Source of the DNA: Anaerolineales bacterium
Lineage (GTDB): Bacteria; Chloroflexota; Anaerolineae; Anaerolineales; DRMV01
Length of the DNA: 6,846 bases
Assembly (NCBI GenBank): GCA_027026295.1
Contig: JALVOR010000058.1
Span: forward strand, 1-6,846
Direction of reading: 5' to 3'
The position numbers were made by a program, and so were the translations under genes. Positions 1 through 4,313 of the stretch are shown in pieces. How positions within the stretch are numbered: position 1 is the stretch's first letter; every line of letters begins with the position of its first letter. A model generated the notes under the pieces. The model had not been told where the DNA came from, did no database searches, and saw only the letters and a program-made list of their open reading frames with translations.

Positions 1-461
1 AAGCCGTCCGCAAACAGCCGCTGGAACTCGCGCCCTTCTTCCGCGAATTCCTCGCACAGGCGCGCTTTTTAGCCCAGGAACGCGAACTCACCTTGCAGGA
101 AGGCGCGTCGCTCACCGTTCAAGCCGACCCCGACGCGCTCAAGCGCATCCTGTTCAACCTGGTGGACAACGCAGTCCAACACACCGCCGCAGGGGGAAAA
201 ATCACCCTCGGCTGGCGCGAAGCCGAGGGCGGGGTGGAAATTTTCGTCGCCGACGACGGCGAAGGCATCGCGCCGGACGACCTGCCGCACATTTTTGAGC
301 CGTTCTACCGCGGCGAGCAGGCGCGCTCGCGACGTCGCGGCGGCGCAGGCTTAGGGCTGGCAATGGTCAAAGCCCTCATAGAAGCCCACGGCGGCAAAAT
401 CACTGCCGCCAGCACCCTGGGGGAAGGGACGAATTTCACGCTTTGGCTGCCGAAGGAATGA
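1..461 (+). CDS. Sensor histidine kinase, C-terminal ATPase part (5' end outside window)
   Basis: The reading frame is open from base 3 to the TGA at 459-461, giving 152 residues with no start in the window. It carries the HATPase_c landmarks of two-component sensor kinases in order: the N box (FNLVDNAVQH), the G1 box (DDGEGI), the F box (IFEPFYRG) and the G2 box (GAGLGLAM), ending in a typical GTNFTLWLP strand. The first ~30 residues look like the linker after the dimerisation helices. The family autophosphorylates a histidine and passes the phosphate to a response regulator. The sensor, membrane and His-box regions are off-window, so the stimulus is unknown. It is the only plus-strand gene and converges on the minus-strand block, so it is probably resident chromosome (or another operon) beside an accessory region. 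Family assignment is sure; specificity is not. Confidence 0.95.
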   Translation, partial: AVRKQPLELAPFFREFLAQARFLAQERELTLQEGASLTVQADPDALKRILFNLVDNAVQHTAAGGKITLGWREAEGGVEIFVADDGEGIAPDDLPHIFEPFYRGEQARSRRRGGAGLGLAMVKALIEAHGGKITAASTLGEGTNFTLWLPKE

Positions 462-618
462 ACATAGCGGCCTCATTCCTCTTTCGCCACTTCCTCCAGT
501 CGAGCATGCACTTCTTCTGCCAAAGTCATGGTCAGCGCCCCGCTGCAAAATTGACTTTTTAGAACATGCCCCACGTAGAGACAGCACGGCGGGTAGCCGT
601 GCTGTTTGCGTTTGGGGG
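462..618. other. Convergent intergenic boundary
   Basis: This 157-bp gap separates the convergent kinase and SWIM genes. It holds the palindrome at 581-605 and an 18-codon minus-strand ORF at 473-529 (MTLAEEVHARLEEVAKEE), which has no convincing ribosome site and could be the remnant of a longer gene. No tRNA, attachment-site repeat or integrase remnant is visible. The strand switch and change of gene type make this a candidate edge of an accessory element. Confidence 0.45.
581..605 (-). repeat. GGGYA-loop palindrome, copy 1
   Basis: A perfect 10-bp stem (ACAGCACGGC / GCCGTGCTGT) encloses GGGTA. On the minus strand this reads GGC-TACCC-GCC at the loop. It lies 13 nt after the SWIM gene stop. 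It could serve both converging genes as a transcript-end hairpin. No clean U-run follows on the minus strand (TCTCTACG); the plus side is somewhat T-rich (TTTGCGTTTG). It belongs to a seven-copy family in this window. Confidence 0.8.
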
Positions 619-1281
619 TCAGGCATAGGCTGGGATATTCACGGGCAAGCGCACAGGATGACGGTGGAAGAACGCGACAAGCGCGTCTTCCGTAAGCATC
701 CATGCTGTAGAGGGCAGTCGTGAGACGACCTCCTCCCTGAAAACCCCCTTCAAACCCTCGGCGGCTTCCTCGTTGCCGAGGTAGTCCACGAGGATAGAGA
801 GGGCAAGGTCGGCAGGGCCGCTGCCAGCGTAGCCCCACTCGAAGCCTGTAGGGCTATGCCTCTCCACGTGGCGCAAGAGGAAAGGGTTTCCATCCCGCAC
901 CACGTGCACCCGCGGCCTTTCAGCGGTGCGGAAGCCCACATAGGCTACGCGAGCGGCAGCCATCGAAGCCATGAGCACATGCTTACAGACATGCCCGTGG
1001 CCGTGGCGCTGCCAGTCAGGGCAGGCACACACGGGCAAGCCAGCGCCAAAGCGCACCTTGTAAGCGTGGCCGTCTTCCGCTTTCCGCACCTCAAAGAGAG
1101 TTGGCCGGATTTGGGCGATGGTGTACTCGCCCTTTGCCAGCCCTTCCACCGCGCGCTGGTAGCGGGCAGCGAGGGCGGTTTGGGTAGCGGCCTTCCGCCG
1201 GCGCGGGCTTTTGCTTTTGCTTTGCCCGCTAATTACCGCGCCGAGCGCGGCAGCCTGTGTACCGTTCAAACTGTAAGCCAT
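619..1281 (-). CDS. SWIM zinc-finger protein fused to a DUF6166-like domain
   Basis: A 220-residue protein. The ATG at 1281 is chosen because a strong Shine-Dalgarno (AGGAGG) lies just upstream and matches the sites of neighbouring genes. Residues 20-31 are a basic stretch (SKSKSPRRRK). Residues 85-101 hold the SWIM ligands C85-A-C87 ... C99-K-H101, a small zinc fold used for DNA or protein contact. Residues ~130-205 contain HSPTGFEWGYAGSGPADLAL followed by a helical segment ending near the TAWMLT motif, which I recognise as the DUF6166 type found in phage, plasmid and element genomes; its biochemical role is unknown. The SWIM part probably binds nucleic acid and the C-terminal part may contact a partner, but this is inference. 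It is the last gene of the minus-strand block, preceded by a 277-bp structured gap. The SWIM call is firm, the DUF6166 call fairly firm. Confidence 0.85.
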   Translation of the reverse strand: MAYSLNGTQAAALGAVISGQSKSKSPRRRKAATQTALAARYQRAVEGLAKGEYTIAQIRPTLFEVRKAEDGHAYKVRFGAGLPVCACPDWQRHGHGHVCKHVLMASMAAARVAYVGFRTAERPRVHVVRDGNPFLLRHVERHSPTGFEWGYAGSGPADLALSILVDYLGNEEAAEGLKGVFREEVVSRLPSTAWMLTEDALVAFFHRHPVRLPVNIPAYA

Positions 1282-1282
1282 A

Positions 1283-1294
1283 GTTCCACCTCCT
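1283..1294 (-). promoter_or_regulatory. Conserved Shine-Dalgarno block of the SWIM gene
   Basis: The minus strand reads AGGAGGTGGAAC and then one base before ATG. The identical 12 bases precede the 96-aa, RadC and 62-aa genes, so identity extends past the ribosome-binding core and fixes the start codon. Confidence 0.85.
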
Positions 1295-1301
1295 GAAATG
1301 G

Positions 1302-1377
1302 CCTGCCCAGCCGCACGCGCTGGGCAGGTGATGAGTTCACTTGCCCGGCGTGCGCGGGCGGCCACCAAGAGGCGGCC
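1302..1377 (-). promoter_or_regulatory. Structured 5' leader of the SWIM gene
   Basis: The hairpin proximal to the Shine-Dalgarno is a perfect 9-bp stem (1302-1310 with 1320-1328) ending 7 nt from the Shine-Dalgarno. Upstream, 1360-1366 pairs with 1371-1377 (sense GGCCGCC TCTT GGTGGCC, with one G.U). Two competing pairings exist: 1322-1330 with 1338-1346 (GGGCA/TGCCC plus GTG/CAC), and the loop bases 1312-1318 (CGCACGC) with 1348-1354 (GCGTGCG), a possible pseudoknot. The same plan is present in four other leaders. Confidence 0.55.
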
Positions 1378-1389
1378 TGTTTTGTTCGG

Positions 1390-1401
1390 TTGGTAAAGTG
1401 C
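1390..1401 (-). promoter_or_regulatory. Leader box, diverged copy (SWIM gene)
   Basis: The plus strand reads TTGGTAAAGTGC, matching the TTGTCAAGGTGC box of the other leaders at 9 of 12 positions. It lies 108 nt before the ATG, compared with 117-132 nt in the other genes. It could be a -35 element, but no convincing -10 sequence follows. Confidence 0.4.
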
Positions 1402-1471
1402 CTATTGCCTGAACAACCCCTTTTCGGGAACGTGTCGCCACGCCCCCAAAGAGGGAGTGCCCAGCAATCCA

Positions 1472-1504
1472 GCGGGGGCAGGGCATGGAAGCCCTGCGCC
1501 CCGC
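1472..1504. repeat. Strong GC hairpin between the Rad52-like and SWIM genes
   Basis: Inner arms CAGGGC / GCCCTG and outer arms GCGGGG / CCCCGC enclose a 6-base loop (ATGGAA on plus) with a small asymmetric bulge. It sits between the palindrome at 1520-1542 and the SWIM leader. It could be a terminator core without a U-tract or part of a small structured RNA. Confidence 0.5.
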
Positions 1505-1519
1505 CGGTAAGTATCAAGG

Positions 1520-1542
1520 GAGAGAGGCGGGTAGCCTCTCTC
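1520..1542 (-). repeat. GGGYA-loop palindrome, copy 2
   Basis: A perfect 9-bp stem (GAGAGAGGC / GCCTCTCTC) around GGGTA, 16 nt after the Rad52-like stop. The outer arm differs completely from copies 1 and 4 yet stays self-complementary, while GGC-GGGTA-GCC is kept. Confidence 0.8.
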
Positions 1543-1546
1543 TTTA

Positions 1547-1558
1547 GCACCTTGACGA
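1547..1558 (+). repeat. Inverted copy of the leader box at the Rad52-like stop
   Basis: The plus strand reads GCACCTTGACGA, of which the first 10 bases match the leader box exactly, but in the opposite orientation to the other copies. It abuts the stop codon of the Rad52-like gene. With TCAAGG at 1514-1519 it makes an outer inverted repeat around the palindrome at 1520-1542. If it were a promoter it would fire antisense into the Rad52-like gene. Confidence 0.5.
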
Positions 1559-2416
1559 TTAGAAGGGAATGTCATCGTCGAAGTCAAAGGGCGGTTCAGG
1601 CGACGGCGGGGGAGCGCCAGCGCCGTTACCGTTGTGGCCGTTGCCGTTCACCTTTGCGGGTTCAGGCGCGGCGGCTACGGGCAGGTCGGTGACCTTTTCG
1701 GCTTCGGTGGGTTGTTCGGCTTCTTCCAGCACAGCGCGGGCGCGGGAGGCGATGAAGTCGTTAGTGGACTTCTCCGCCAGCCAGCGCACGTAACCCTCGT
1801 CTTCAGCCAAAATCTGGCCAAGGGTTTTCCCGCGGTACTTGCCGAATTTCACCACCACGTCGGCCGGGTCTTTCCCGTTGCCGTTGGAGCGGTGGGGCTG
1901 TGCCGTAGGCAGCCCGCGATCGGCGGCCACACGTTCCACCTCGTCTTGTGACATAGGGGGCACGTAGGCGACGCCTTCGGGGATTGCCCACTTGGGCAGC
2001 GCGGGAGTTTCCAGCAATTTCCTGCTTTGCGCGTCGTAAGCCACCCACCATTTGGGCAAGCGGTACAGATACCGACCAAGCCCAAACGAAGCGCACGCTC
2101 GCTTGAACGCTTGGGCATAGGCCGAGGTGTAGGTGTTAGCGTCTTCGGGGGACGCTTCGCCTACTTCCTCGCGGGTAACGCCCATGATGGTGAGAGCGAC
2201 TTTGAGCGCGCCAGCCCCGATAGGCTCCACCTTCACCGTCCACTCACCACCAACCACCTCGTCGAGGCGGTCGTAGTAATCGCGAGTATCCACATAGGCA
2301 AGAGCCTGCGCTTTCGTTTTCTCGCGATTGGTTGCCCCAGCGCGGAATTGCACCGCTTGGGGGGCAAACGGCTTGGACAGTTCTTTCAAAACATCAGCAA
2401 AAGACTTTTCAGACAT
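1559..2416 (-). CDS. Rad52/Sak-type ssDNA-annealing protein with SSB-like C-terminal tip
   Basis: A 285-residue protein; the ATG at 2416 follows AGGAGGTG. Residues ~8-145 resemble the Rad52/Rad22 (Sak, DdrA-like) single-strand annealing fold: PFAPQAVQFRAGA, a YVDTRDYYDRLDEVVGGEW core and TSAYAQAFKRACASFGLGRYLY. Such proteins anneal complementary single strands in recombination of phages and mobile elements. Residues ~186-230 (VVVKFGKYRGKTLGQIL...GYVRWLAEK) match the small domain found at the C-terminus of exonuclease-X-like proteins. A linker follows with NGNG repeats and many Pro and Ala, then residues 278-285, DFDDDIPF, the same sequence as the last residues of E. coli SSB. That tip recruits replication and repair proteins in SSB. 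Three modules plus a recruitment peptide suggest a self-contained annealing factor. Family call is strong; the function of the tail is inferred. Confidence 0.88.
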   Translation of the reverse strand: MSEKSFADVLKELSKPFAPQAVQFRAGATNREKTKAQALAYVDTRDYYDRLDEVVGGEWTVKVEPIGAGALKVALTIMGVTREEVGEASPEDANTYTSAYAQAFKRACASFGLGRYLYRLPKWWVAYDAQSRKLLETPALPKWAIPEGVAYVPPMSQDEVERVAADRGLPTAQPHRSNGNGKDPADVVVKFGKYRGKTLGQILAEDEGYVRWLAEKSTNDFIASRARAVLEEAEQPTEAEKVTDLPVAAAPEPAKVNGNGHNGNGAGAPPPSPEPPFDFDDDIPF

Positions 2417-2420
2417 GGCA

Positions 2421-2428
2421 CACCTCCT
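2421..2428 (-). promoter_or_regulatory. Shine-Dalgarno of the Rad52-like gene
   Basis: The minus strand reads AGGAGGTG and then TGCC before ATG. The core agrees with the other genes, but the GGAAC part of the shared block is changed. Confidence 0.75.
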
Positions 2429-2442
2429 GAGTGTGAAAGGTA

Positions 2443-2529
2443 GCCCACCCCGCCCGTGCGCGGGGTAGGCAAACGTAGTGTTTGCTACCGCGGCACGGCG
2501 CGGGGTAAGGCCACCTCGCCAAGAGGCGG
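2443..2529 (-). promoter_or_regulatory. Structured 5' leader of the Rad52-like gene
   Basis: The hairpin near the Shine-Dalgarno pairs 2443-2452 with 2461-2470; its one imperfect pair is G.U on the minus strand. GCGCGGGGTA occurs at 2458-2467 and again at 2498-2507, so ACCCCG at 2447-2452 can pair with either. A further hairpin lies at 2469-2485 (GCAAAC / GTTTGC). Farther upstream (about 2507-2529) is a stem with sense GGCCGCCTC TTGGC GAGGTGGCC, again with one G.U wobble. Confidence 0.55.
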
Positions 2530-2548
2530 CCATTATTCCCTTCTTCAA

Positions 2549-2560
2549 TTGTCAAGGTGC
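2549..2560 (-). promoter_or_regulatory. Leader box (Rad52-like gene)
   Basis: The sense strand reads GCACCTTGACAA, identical in four gaps, here 132 nt before the ATG. TTGACA resembles a sigma-70 -35 element, but at 16-18 nt spacing there is no TATAAT-like hexamer (AATAAT falls at about 12). It is either a promoter with an unusual second element or a different kind of signal. Confidence 0.55.
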
Positions 2561-2566
2561 TGTTTT

Positions 2567-2581
2567 GAGGCGGGCAGCCTC
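2567..2581 (-). repeat. GGGYA-loop palindrome, copy 3
   Basis: A short perfect stem, GAGGC / GCCTC, around GGGCA. It sits just upstream of the Rad52-like leader box and adjoins another hairpin at 2581-2613. Confidence 0.65.
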
Positions 2582-2613
2582 GGCAGATGGGCGAACAAGT
2601 CGCCCGCCTGCCG
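2581..2613. repeat. Long hairpin adjoining palindrome copy 3
   Basis: Arms CGGCAG / CTGCCG and GGGCGA / TCGCCC are separated by a small internal loop, with terminal loop ACAAG. No U-run follows on either strand. With copy 3 it forms two back-to-back stems upstream of the Rad52-like leader. Confidence 0.55.
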
Positions 2614-2642
2614 TGACCGCCCTCCCCTGCGGTTGCACGGCG

Positions 2643-2659
2643 CAAACGCATACTTGGAG
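2643..2659 (+). repeat. Left arm of a 17-bp inverted repeat flanking the two-gene unit
   Basis: CAAACGCATACTTGGAG is an exact reverse-complement match to 3488-3504. A second block, GGCTGCCTAAC at 2686-2696, matches the reverse complement of 3478-3488. On the right the two blocks are contiguous; on the left they are split by 26 nt containing palindrome copy 4. The pair brackets the genes at 2692-3371. Confidence 0.8.
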
Positions 2660-2682
2660 AGGCACGGCGGGTAGCCGTGCCT
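2660..2682 (-). repeat. GGGYA-loop palindrome, copy 4
   Basis: A 9-bp perfect stem, AGGCACGGC / GCCGTGCCT, around GGGTA, 9 nt after the stop of the 128-aa gene. It is inserted within the left arm of the inverted repeat when compared with the uninterrupted right arm, as if this palindrome can move or was acquired later. Confidence 0.8.
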
Positions 2683-2691
2683 GTGGGCTGC

Positions 2692-3078
2692 CTAACTGTA
2701 ACCTATGTGGTCAAGGCGGGCTGTGCGGACAAATTCTTCGTCAACATTGCCCAGCCCCAACCTTGAAACGGCCTGGTCGATCAGGTCGGCGGCGGCTTCG
2801 GGGGTGTTGGGGACTTCTACTTCCACCAGGTAGTCGTCCTCGCTAACCAAAGGCACTAACGCCAGCACCTCACCAAGTGGCAAGGTAAGGTCGGCTTCGG
2901 GGTTGGCTAACTCATACTGCACCGCCGCGGCCATATCTTCGATGGCGCTTATGCCATCCACACGCCAGCCGTTTTTGGCAAGAACAAGGTTGCCAATTGC
3001 TGGCTCCCAAGCATAGCGTTCCCGCAAAATTGAGGCGGTTTGCTTCCACCATTCGCGAGCGCAATCGTGGGCGTTCAT
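2692..3078 (-). CDS. Hypothetical protein, 128 aa, coupled to the 96-aa gene
   Basis: I do not recognise this family. It is acidic and soluble, with no membrane segment or signal peptide. Residues 1-20 (NAHDCAREWWKQTASIL) look helical, ~50-62 (MAAAVQYELANP) are helical, and the C-terminal half has DDYLVEVEVPNTPEAAADLIDQAV. The ATG at 3076-3078 lies 2 nt after the TAG of the preceding 96-aa gene, and its Shine-Dalgarno (GAGGAG) is inside the last codons of that gene, so the two are translationally coupled and should be made together. Its own stop (AGT TAG GC) lies inside the inverted-repeat block at 2686-2696. Confidence 0.75.
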   Translation of the reverse strand: MNAHDCAREWWKQTASILRERYAWEPAIGNLVLAKNGWRVDGISAIEDMAAAVQYELANPEADLTLPLGEVLALVPLVSEDDYLVEVEVPNTPEAAADLIDQAVSRLGLGNVDEEFVRTARLDHIGYS

Positions 3079-3080
3079 GG

Positions 3081-3371
3081 CTAATACTCCTCTGGGAGCA
3101 AAGCGGTCGTGGCGCTGCGGTCGGCTTCGGTGATAACCCAGATTTTCACCATTTTGCCGTTTTTGCCGCGCACTTTGTACGCGGAGAAAATCCGAGCGCC
3201 CGTTTTCAGGGCGACTTCATTGGCAACTTTGTCTTCTTCGCACAAGTCGCCCCAATCGCCGCGGACGTGTCGCGCCATAAGAAGCACAACACCTTCCCAG
3301 CCTATCGCGTCCAGCGCCCCAGGGGTTGCAAACTTGCGCCCCAACGGAAACCGTTGCTGATATTTCGCCAT
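3081..3371 (-). CDS. Conserved small protein, 96 aa (GDWGDL / ITEADRS signature)
   Basis: The ATG at 3371 is chosen because the shared AGGAGGTGGAAC block lies one base upstream; an upstream in-frame GTG (3404) falls inside the leader hairpin. The sequence has RFPLGRKFATPGALDAI at the start, RHVRGDWGDLCEED at ~35-47, ARIFSAYKV at ~59-67 and KIWVITEADRSATTALLPEEY at the end. I recognise this as a compact family common on plasmids and integrative elements, often named only hypothetical or mislabelled as a restriction subunit. The conserved Trp/Asp/His/Arg residues suggest a binding or enzymatic fold, but no function is established to my knowledge. It is first in a two-gene unit that is bracketed by an inverted repeat. 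Confidence 0.85.
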   Translation of the reverse strand: MAKYQQRFPLGRKFATPGALDAIGWEGVVLLMARHVRGDWGDLCEEDKVANEVALKTGARIFSAYKVRGKNGKMVKIWVITEADRSATTALLPEEY

Positions 3372-3372
3372 C

Positions 3373-3384
3373 GTTCCACCTCCT
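3373..3384 (-). promoter_or_regulatory. Conserved Shine-Dalgarno block of the 96-aa gene
   Basis: The minus strand reads AGGAGGTGGAAC and then one base before ATG, identical to the block before the SWIM, RadC and 62-aa genes. The leader hairpin ends one base away. Confidence 0.85.
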
Positions 3385-3385
3385 T

Positions 3386-3462
3386 GCCTTCCCCGCCCGC
3401 ACACAGGGAAGGCCTTGAGAATTTTCGAGAAAATTCGAGCCTTCCCGCGGTGCGGCGCGGGA
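3386..3462 (-). promoter_or_regulatory. Structured leader of the 96-aa gene with alternative folds
   Basis: In sense order there are three 8-base segments: GGGAAGGC (3446-3439), GCCTTCCC (3413-3406) and GGGAAGGC (3393-3386). The middle one can pair perfectly with either outer one. Pairing with the first makes a long stem that includes the AT-rich inverted repeat 3419-3436 (GAATTTTC / GAAAATTC). Pairing with the third places a stem one base from the Shine-Dalgarno. A further stem, CCCGCG / CGCGGG, lies at 3444-3461 and overlaps the first segment. This is the layout of an attenuator or riboswitch-like switch, although no known ligand-binding core is recognised. Confidence 0.6.
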
Positions 3463-3477
3463 GCAAAGAGGCGTAGC

Positions 3478-3504
3478 GTTAGGCAGCCTCCAAGTATGCG
3501 TTTG
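3478..3504 (-). repeat. Right arm of the inverted repeat flanking the two-gene unit
   Basis: This is the reverse complement of the left blocks: GTTAGGCAGCC (3478-3488) and CTCCAAGTATGCGTTTG (3488-3504), uninterrupted here. It overlaps the start of the leader box at 3502-3513. No direct target duplication is evident outside the arms. Confidence 0.8.
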
Positions 3505-3513
3505 TCAAGGTGC
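3502..3513 (-). promoter_or_regulatory. Leader box (96-aa gene)
   Basis: Sense GCACCTTGACAA, 130 nt before the ATG. It is identical to the boxes of the Rad52-like, RadC and 62-aa genes. Confidence 0.55.
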
Positions 3514-3533
3514 TTACTTCTGCTCTTTGGGGT

Positions 3534-3558
3534 AGCACGCGGCGGGTAGCCACGTGCT
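3534..3558 (-). repeat. GGGYA-loop palindrome, copy 5
   Basis: AGCACG-C-GGC / GCC-A-CGTGCT around GGGTA, 44 nt after the RadC stop. The single C.A mispair on the plus strand is a G.U wobble on the minus strand. Confidence 0.75.
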
Positions 3559-3602
3559 CATAGCGGCGGCGTTTAGAAGTGTCCGCGGGTTTTCAACGAA
3601 AC

Positions 3603-4067
3603 CTAACGACCGCCCCCAATGACCAAATGGTCAAGCACGGTGATGTCCAGCATCTCACCGGCTTGGGCCGCCTGGCGGGTGAGGGCAATATCGTCCGGGC
3701 TGGGCGTGGGGTCGCCGCTGGGATGGTTGTGGGCGAGGATGATGGCCGTCGCGTTGTAGCGGATAGCATCGCGGAAAAGTTCCGCAATCCGTACTTGCGC
3801 ACTGTTGACGCTTCCCTTGACCACGTCCACCGATTTGATGACATGGTTGCGGGTGTCCAACAGAAACACGCGCAAGACCTCTTGTTCGTAAAGGCTCATC
3901 TCATCTGCTACCAAAGCAGCCAAGTCGTCAGGGTTGCCGATTTTCACCTGCCGCGCCTGATACTTTTTCTCGACCAGTTCGCGGAAGGCGCGCAGCGCCC
4001 TGTCCAGTTGCCCCGCAGCGGTTGGGTTCGCCCAATCAGCCACGATGGGTAAACTCATCTGTGCCAT
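3603..4067 (-). CDS. radC: Short RadC-like JAB/MPN-domain protein
   Basis: A 154-residue protein; the ATG at 4067 directly follows the shared Shine-Dalgarno block. The RadC JAMM signature is intact: LAHNHPSGDPTPSPDD at ~111-126, giving His113, His115 and Asp118 as metal ligands, followed by the conserved DITVLDHLVIGGGR. Full-length chromosomal RadC is about 220-230 residues. This one lacks the N-terminal helix-hairpin-helix half and stops at GGGR, where relatives usually continue for several residues. Short versions like this are common on plasmids, phages and integrative elements. Despite the old DNA-repair name the function is unclear; the fold is that of metal isopeptidases. Its stop lies in GTTAGGT, similar to the GTTAGGC stop of the 128-aa gene. 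Domain identity is firm. Confidence 0.93.
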   Translation of the reverse strand: MAQMSLPIVADWANPTAAGQLDRALRAFRELVEKKYQARQVKIGNPDDLAALVADEMSLYEQEVLRVFLLDTRNHVIKSVDVVKGSVNSAQVRIAELFRDAIRYNATAIILAHNHPSGDPTPSPDDIALTRQAAQAGEMLDITVLDHLVIGGGR

Positions 4068-4079
4068 GTTCCACCTCCT
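4068..4079 (-). promoter_or_regulatory. Conserved Shine-Dalgarno block of radC
   Basis: The minus strand reads AGGAGGTGGAAC immediately followed by ATG, one base closer than in the other three identical copies. The leader stem begins at the adjacent base, so its opening could influence ribosome access. Confidence 0.85.
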
Positions 4080-4163
4080 GCCCTCGGCGCGCGGCTCACC
4101 GAGGGCTTTAGAAAAGGTTTCCAAAGTCTCGGTTGCCACTACCGAGGGCGGAGGCTAACGCCG
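4080..4163 (-). promoter_or_regulatory. Structured leader of radC with alternative folds
   Basis: A perfect 8-bp stem, GCCCTCGG (4080-4087) with CCGAGGGC (4099-4106), abuts the Shine-Dalgarno with no gap. A second exact CCGAGGGC at 4142-4149 can compete for the same partner. That copy also overlaps an upstream hairpin (sense GGCGG CGTTAGCCT CCGCC), so forming one fold would open the other. Confidence 0.6.
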
Positions 4164-4187
4164 CCACCCCAAAAGGCAGAAGGCAAT

Positions 4188-4199
4188 TTGTCAAGGTGC
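4188..4199 (-). promoter_or_regulatory. Leader box (radC)
   Basis: Sense GCACCTTGACAA, 120 nt before the ATG. No TATAAT-like sequence follows at 16-18 nt. Confidence 0.55.
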
Positions 4200-4206
4200 T
4201 ATTTTT

Positions 4207-4313
4207 TGTCGCACAATAAGCATTGTGCGACGCAATTCGCTTTTTTACGCCGCAAAATGCGGCTTCTTTCGGCCTCTAACGGCTAAAAAATGTGTCGCAC
4301 AATGTTTAGCCGT
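4207..4313. repeat. AT-rich nest of inverted repeats with three GTCGCACAAT copies
   Basis: A perfect 10-bp palindrome, GTCGCACAAT-AAGC-ATTGTGCGAC, lies at 4208-4231. A third copy (TGTCGCACAATG) is at 4293-4304. A GCCGC-AAAAT-GCGGC hairpin is at 4249-4263. The third GTCGCACAAT copy forms the loop of an outer 9-bp inverted repeat, ACGGCTAAA (4279-4287) / TTTAGCCGT (4305-4313), whose right arm covers the stop codon of the 74-aa gene. T6/A6 runs separate the parts. The region is much richer in AT than the genes around it. It could be an operator, origin or transfer-origin type site. Confidence 0.65.

Noticed and set aside
473..529. 18-codon minus-strand ORF (MTLAEEVHARLEEVAKEE)
   Set aside because: It looks protein-like and could be a gene remnant, but it is very short and lacks a ribosome site; not called as a gene.
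2690..3607. Integron-like attC ends (GTTAGGC 3478-3484, GCCTAAC 2690-2696, ACCTAAC 3601-3607)
   Set aside because: The core sites are in the wrong order for attC (RYYYAAC before GTTRRRY in the same site), the other gaps lack them, and no integrase is present. The 17-bp inverted repeat explains the first two.
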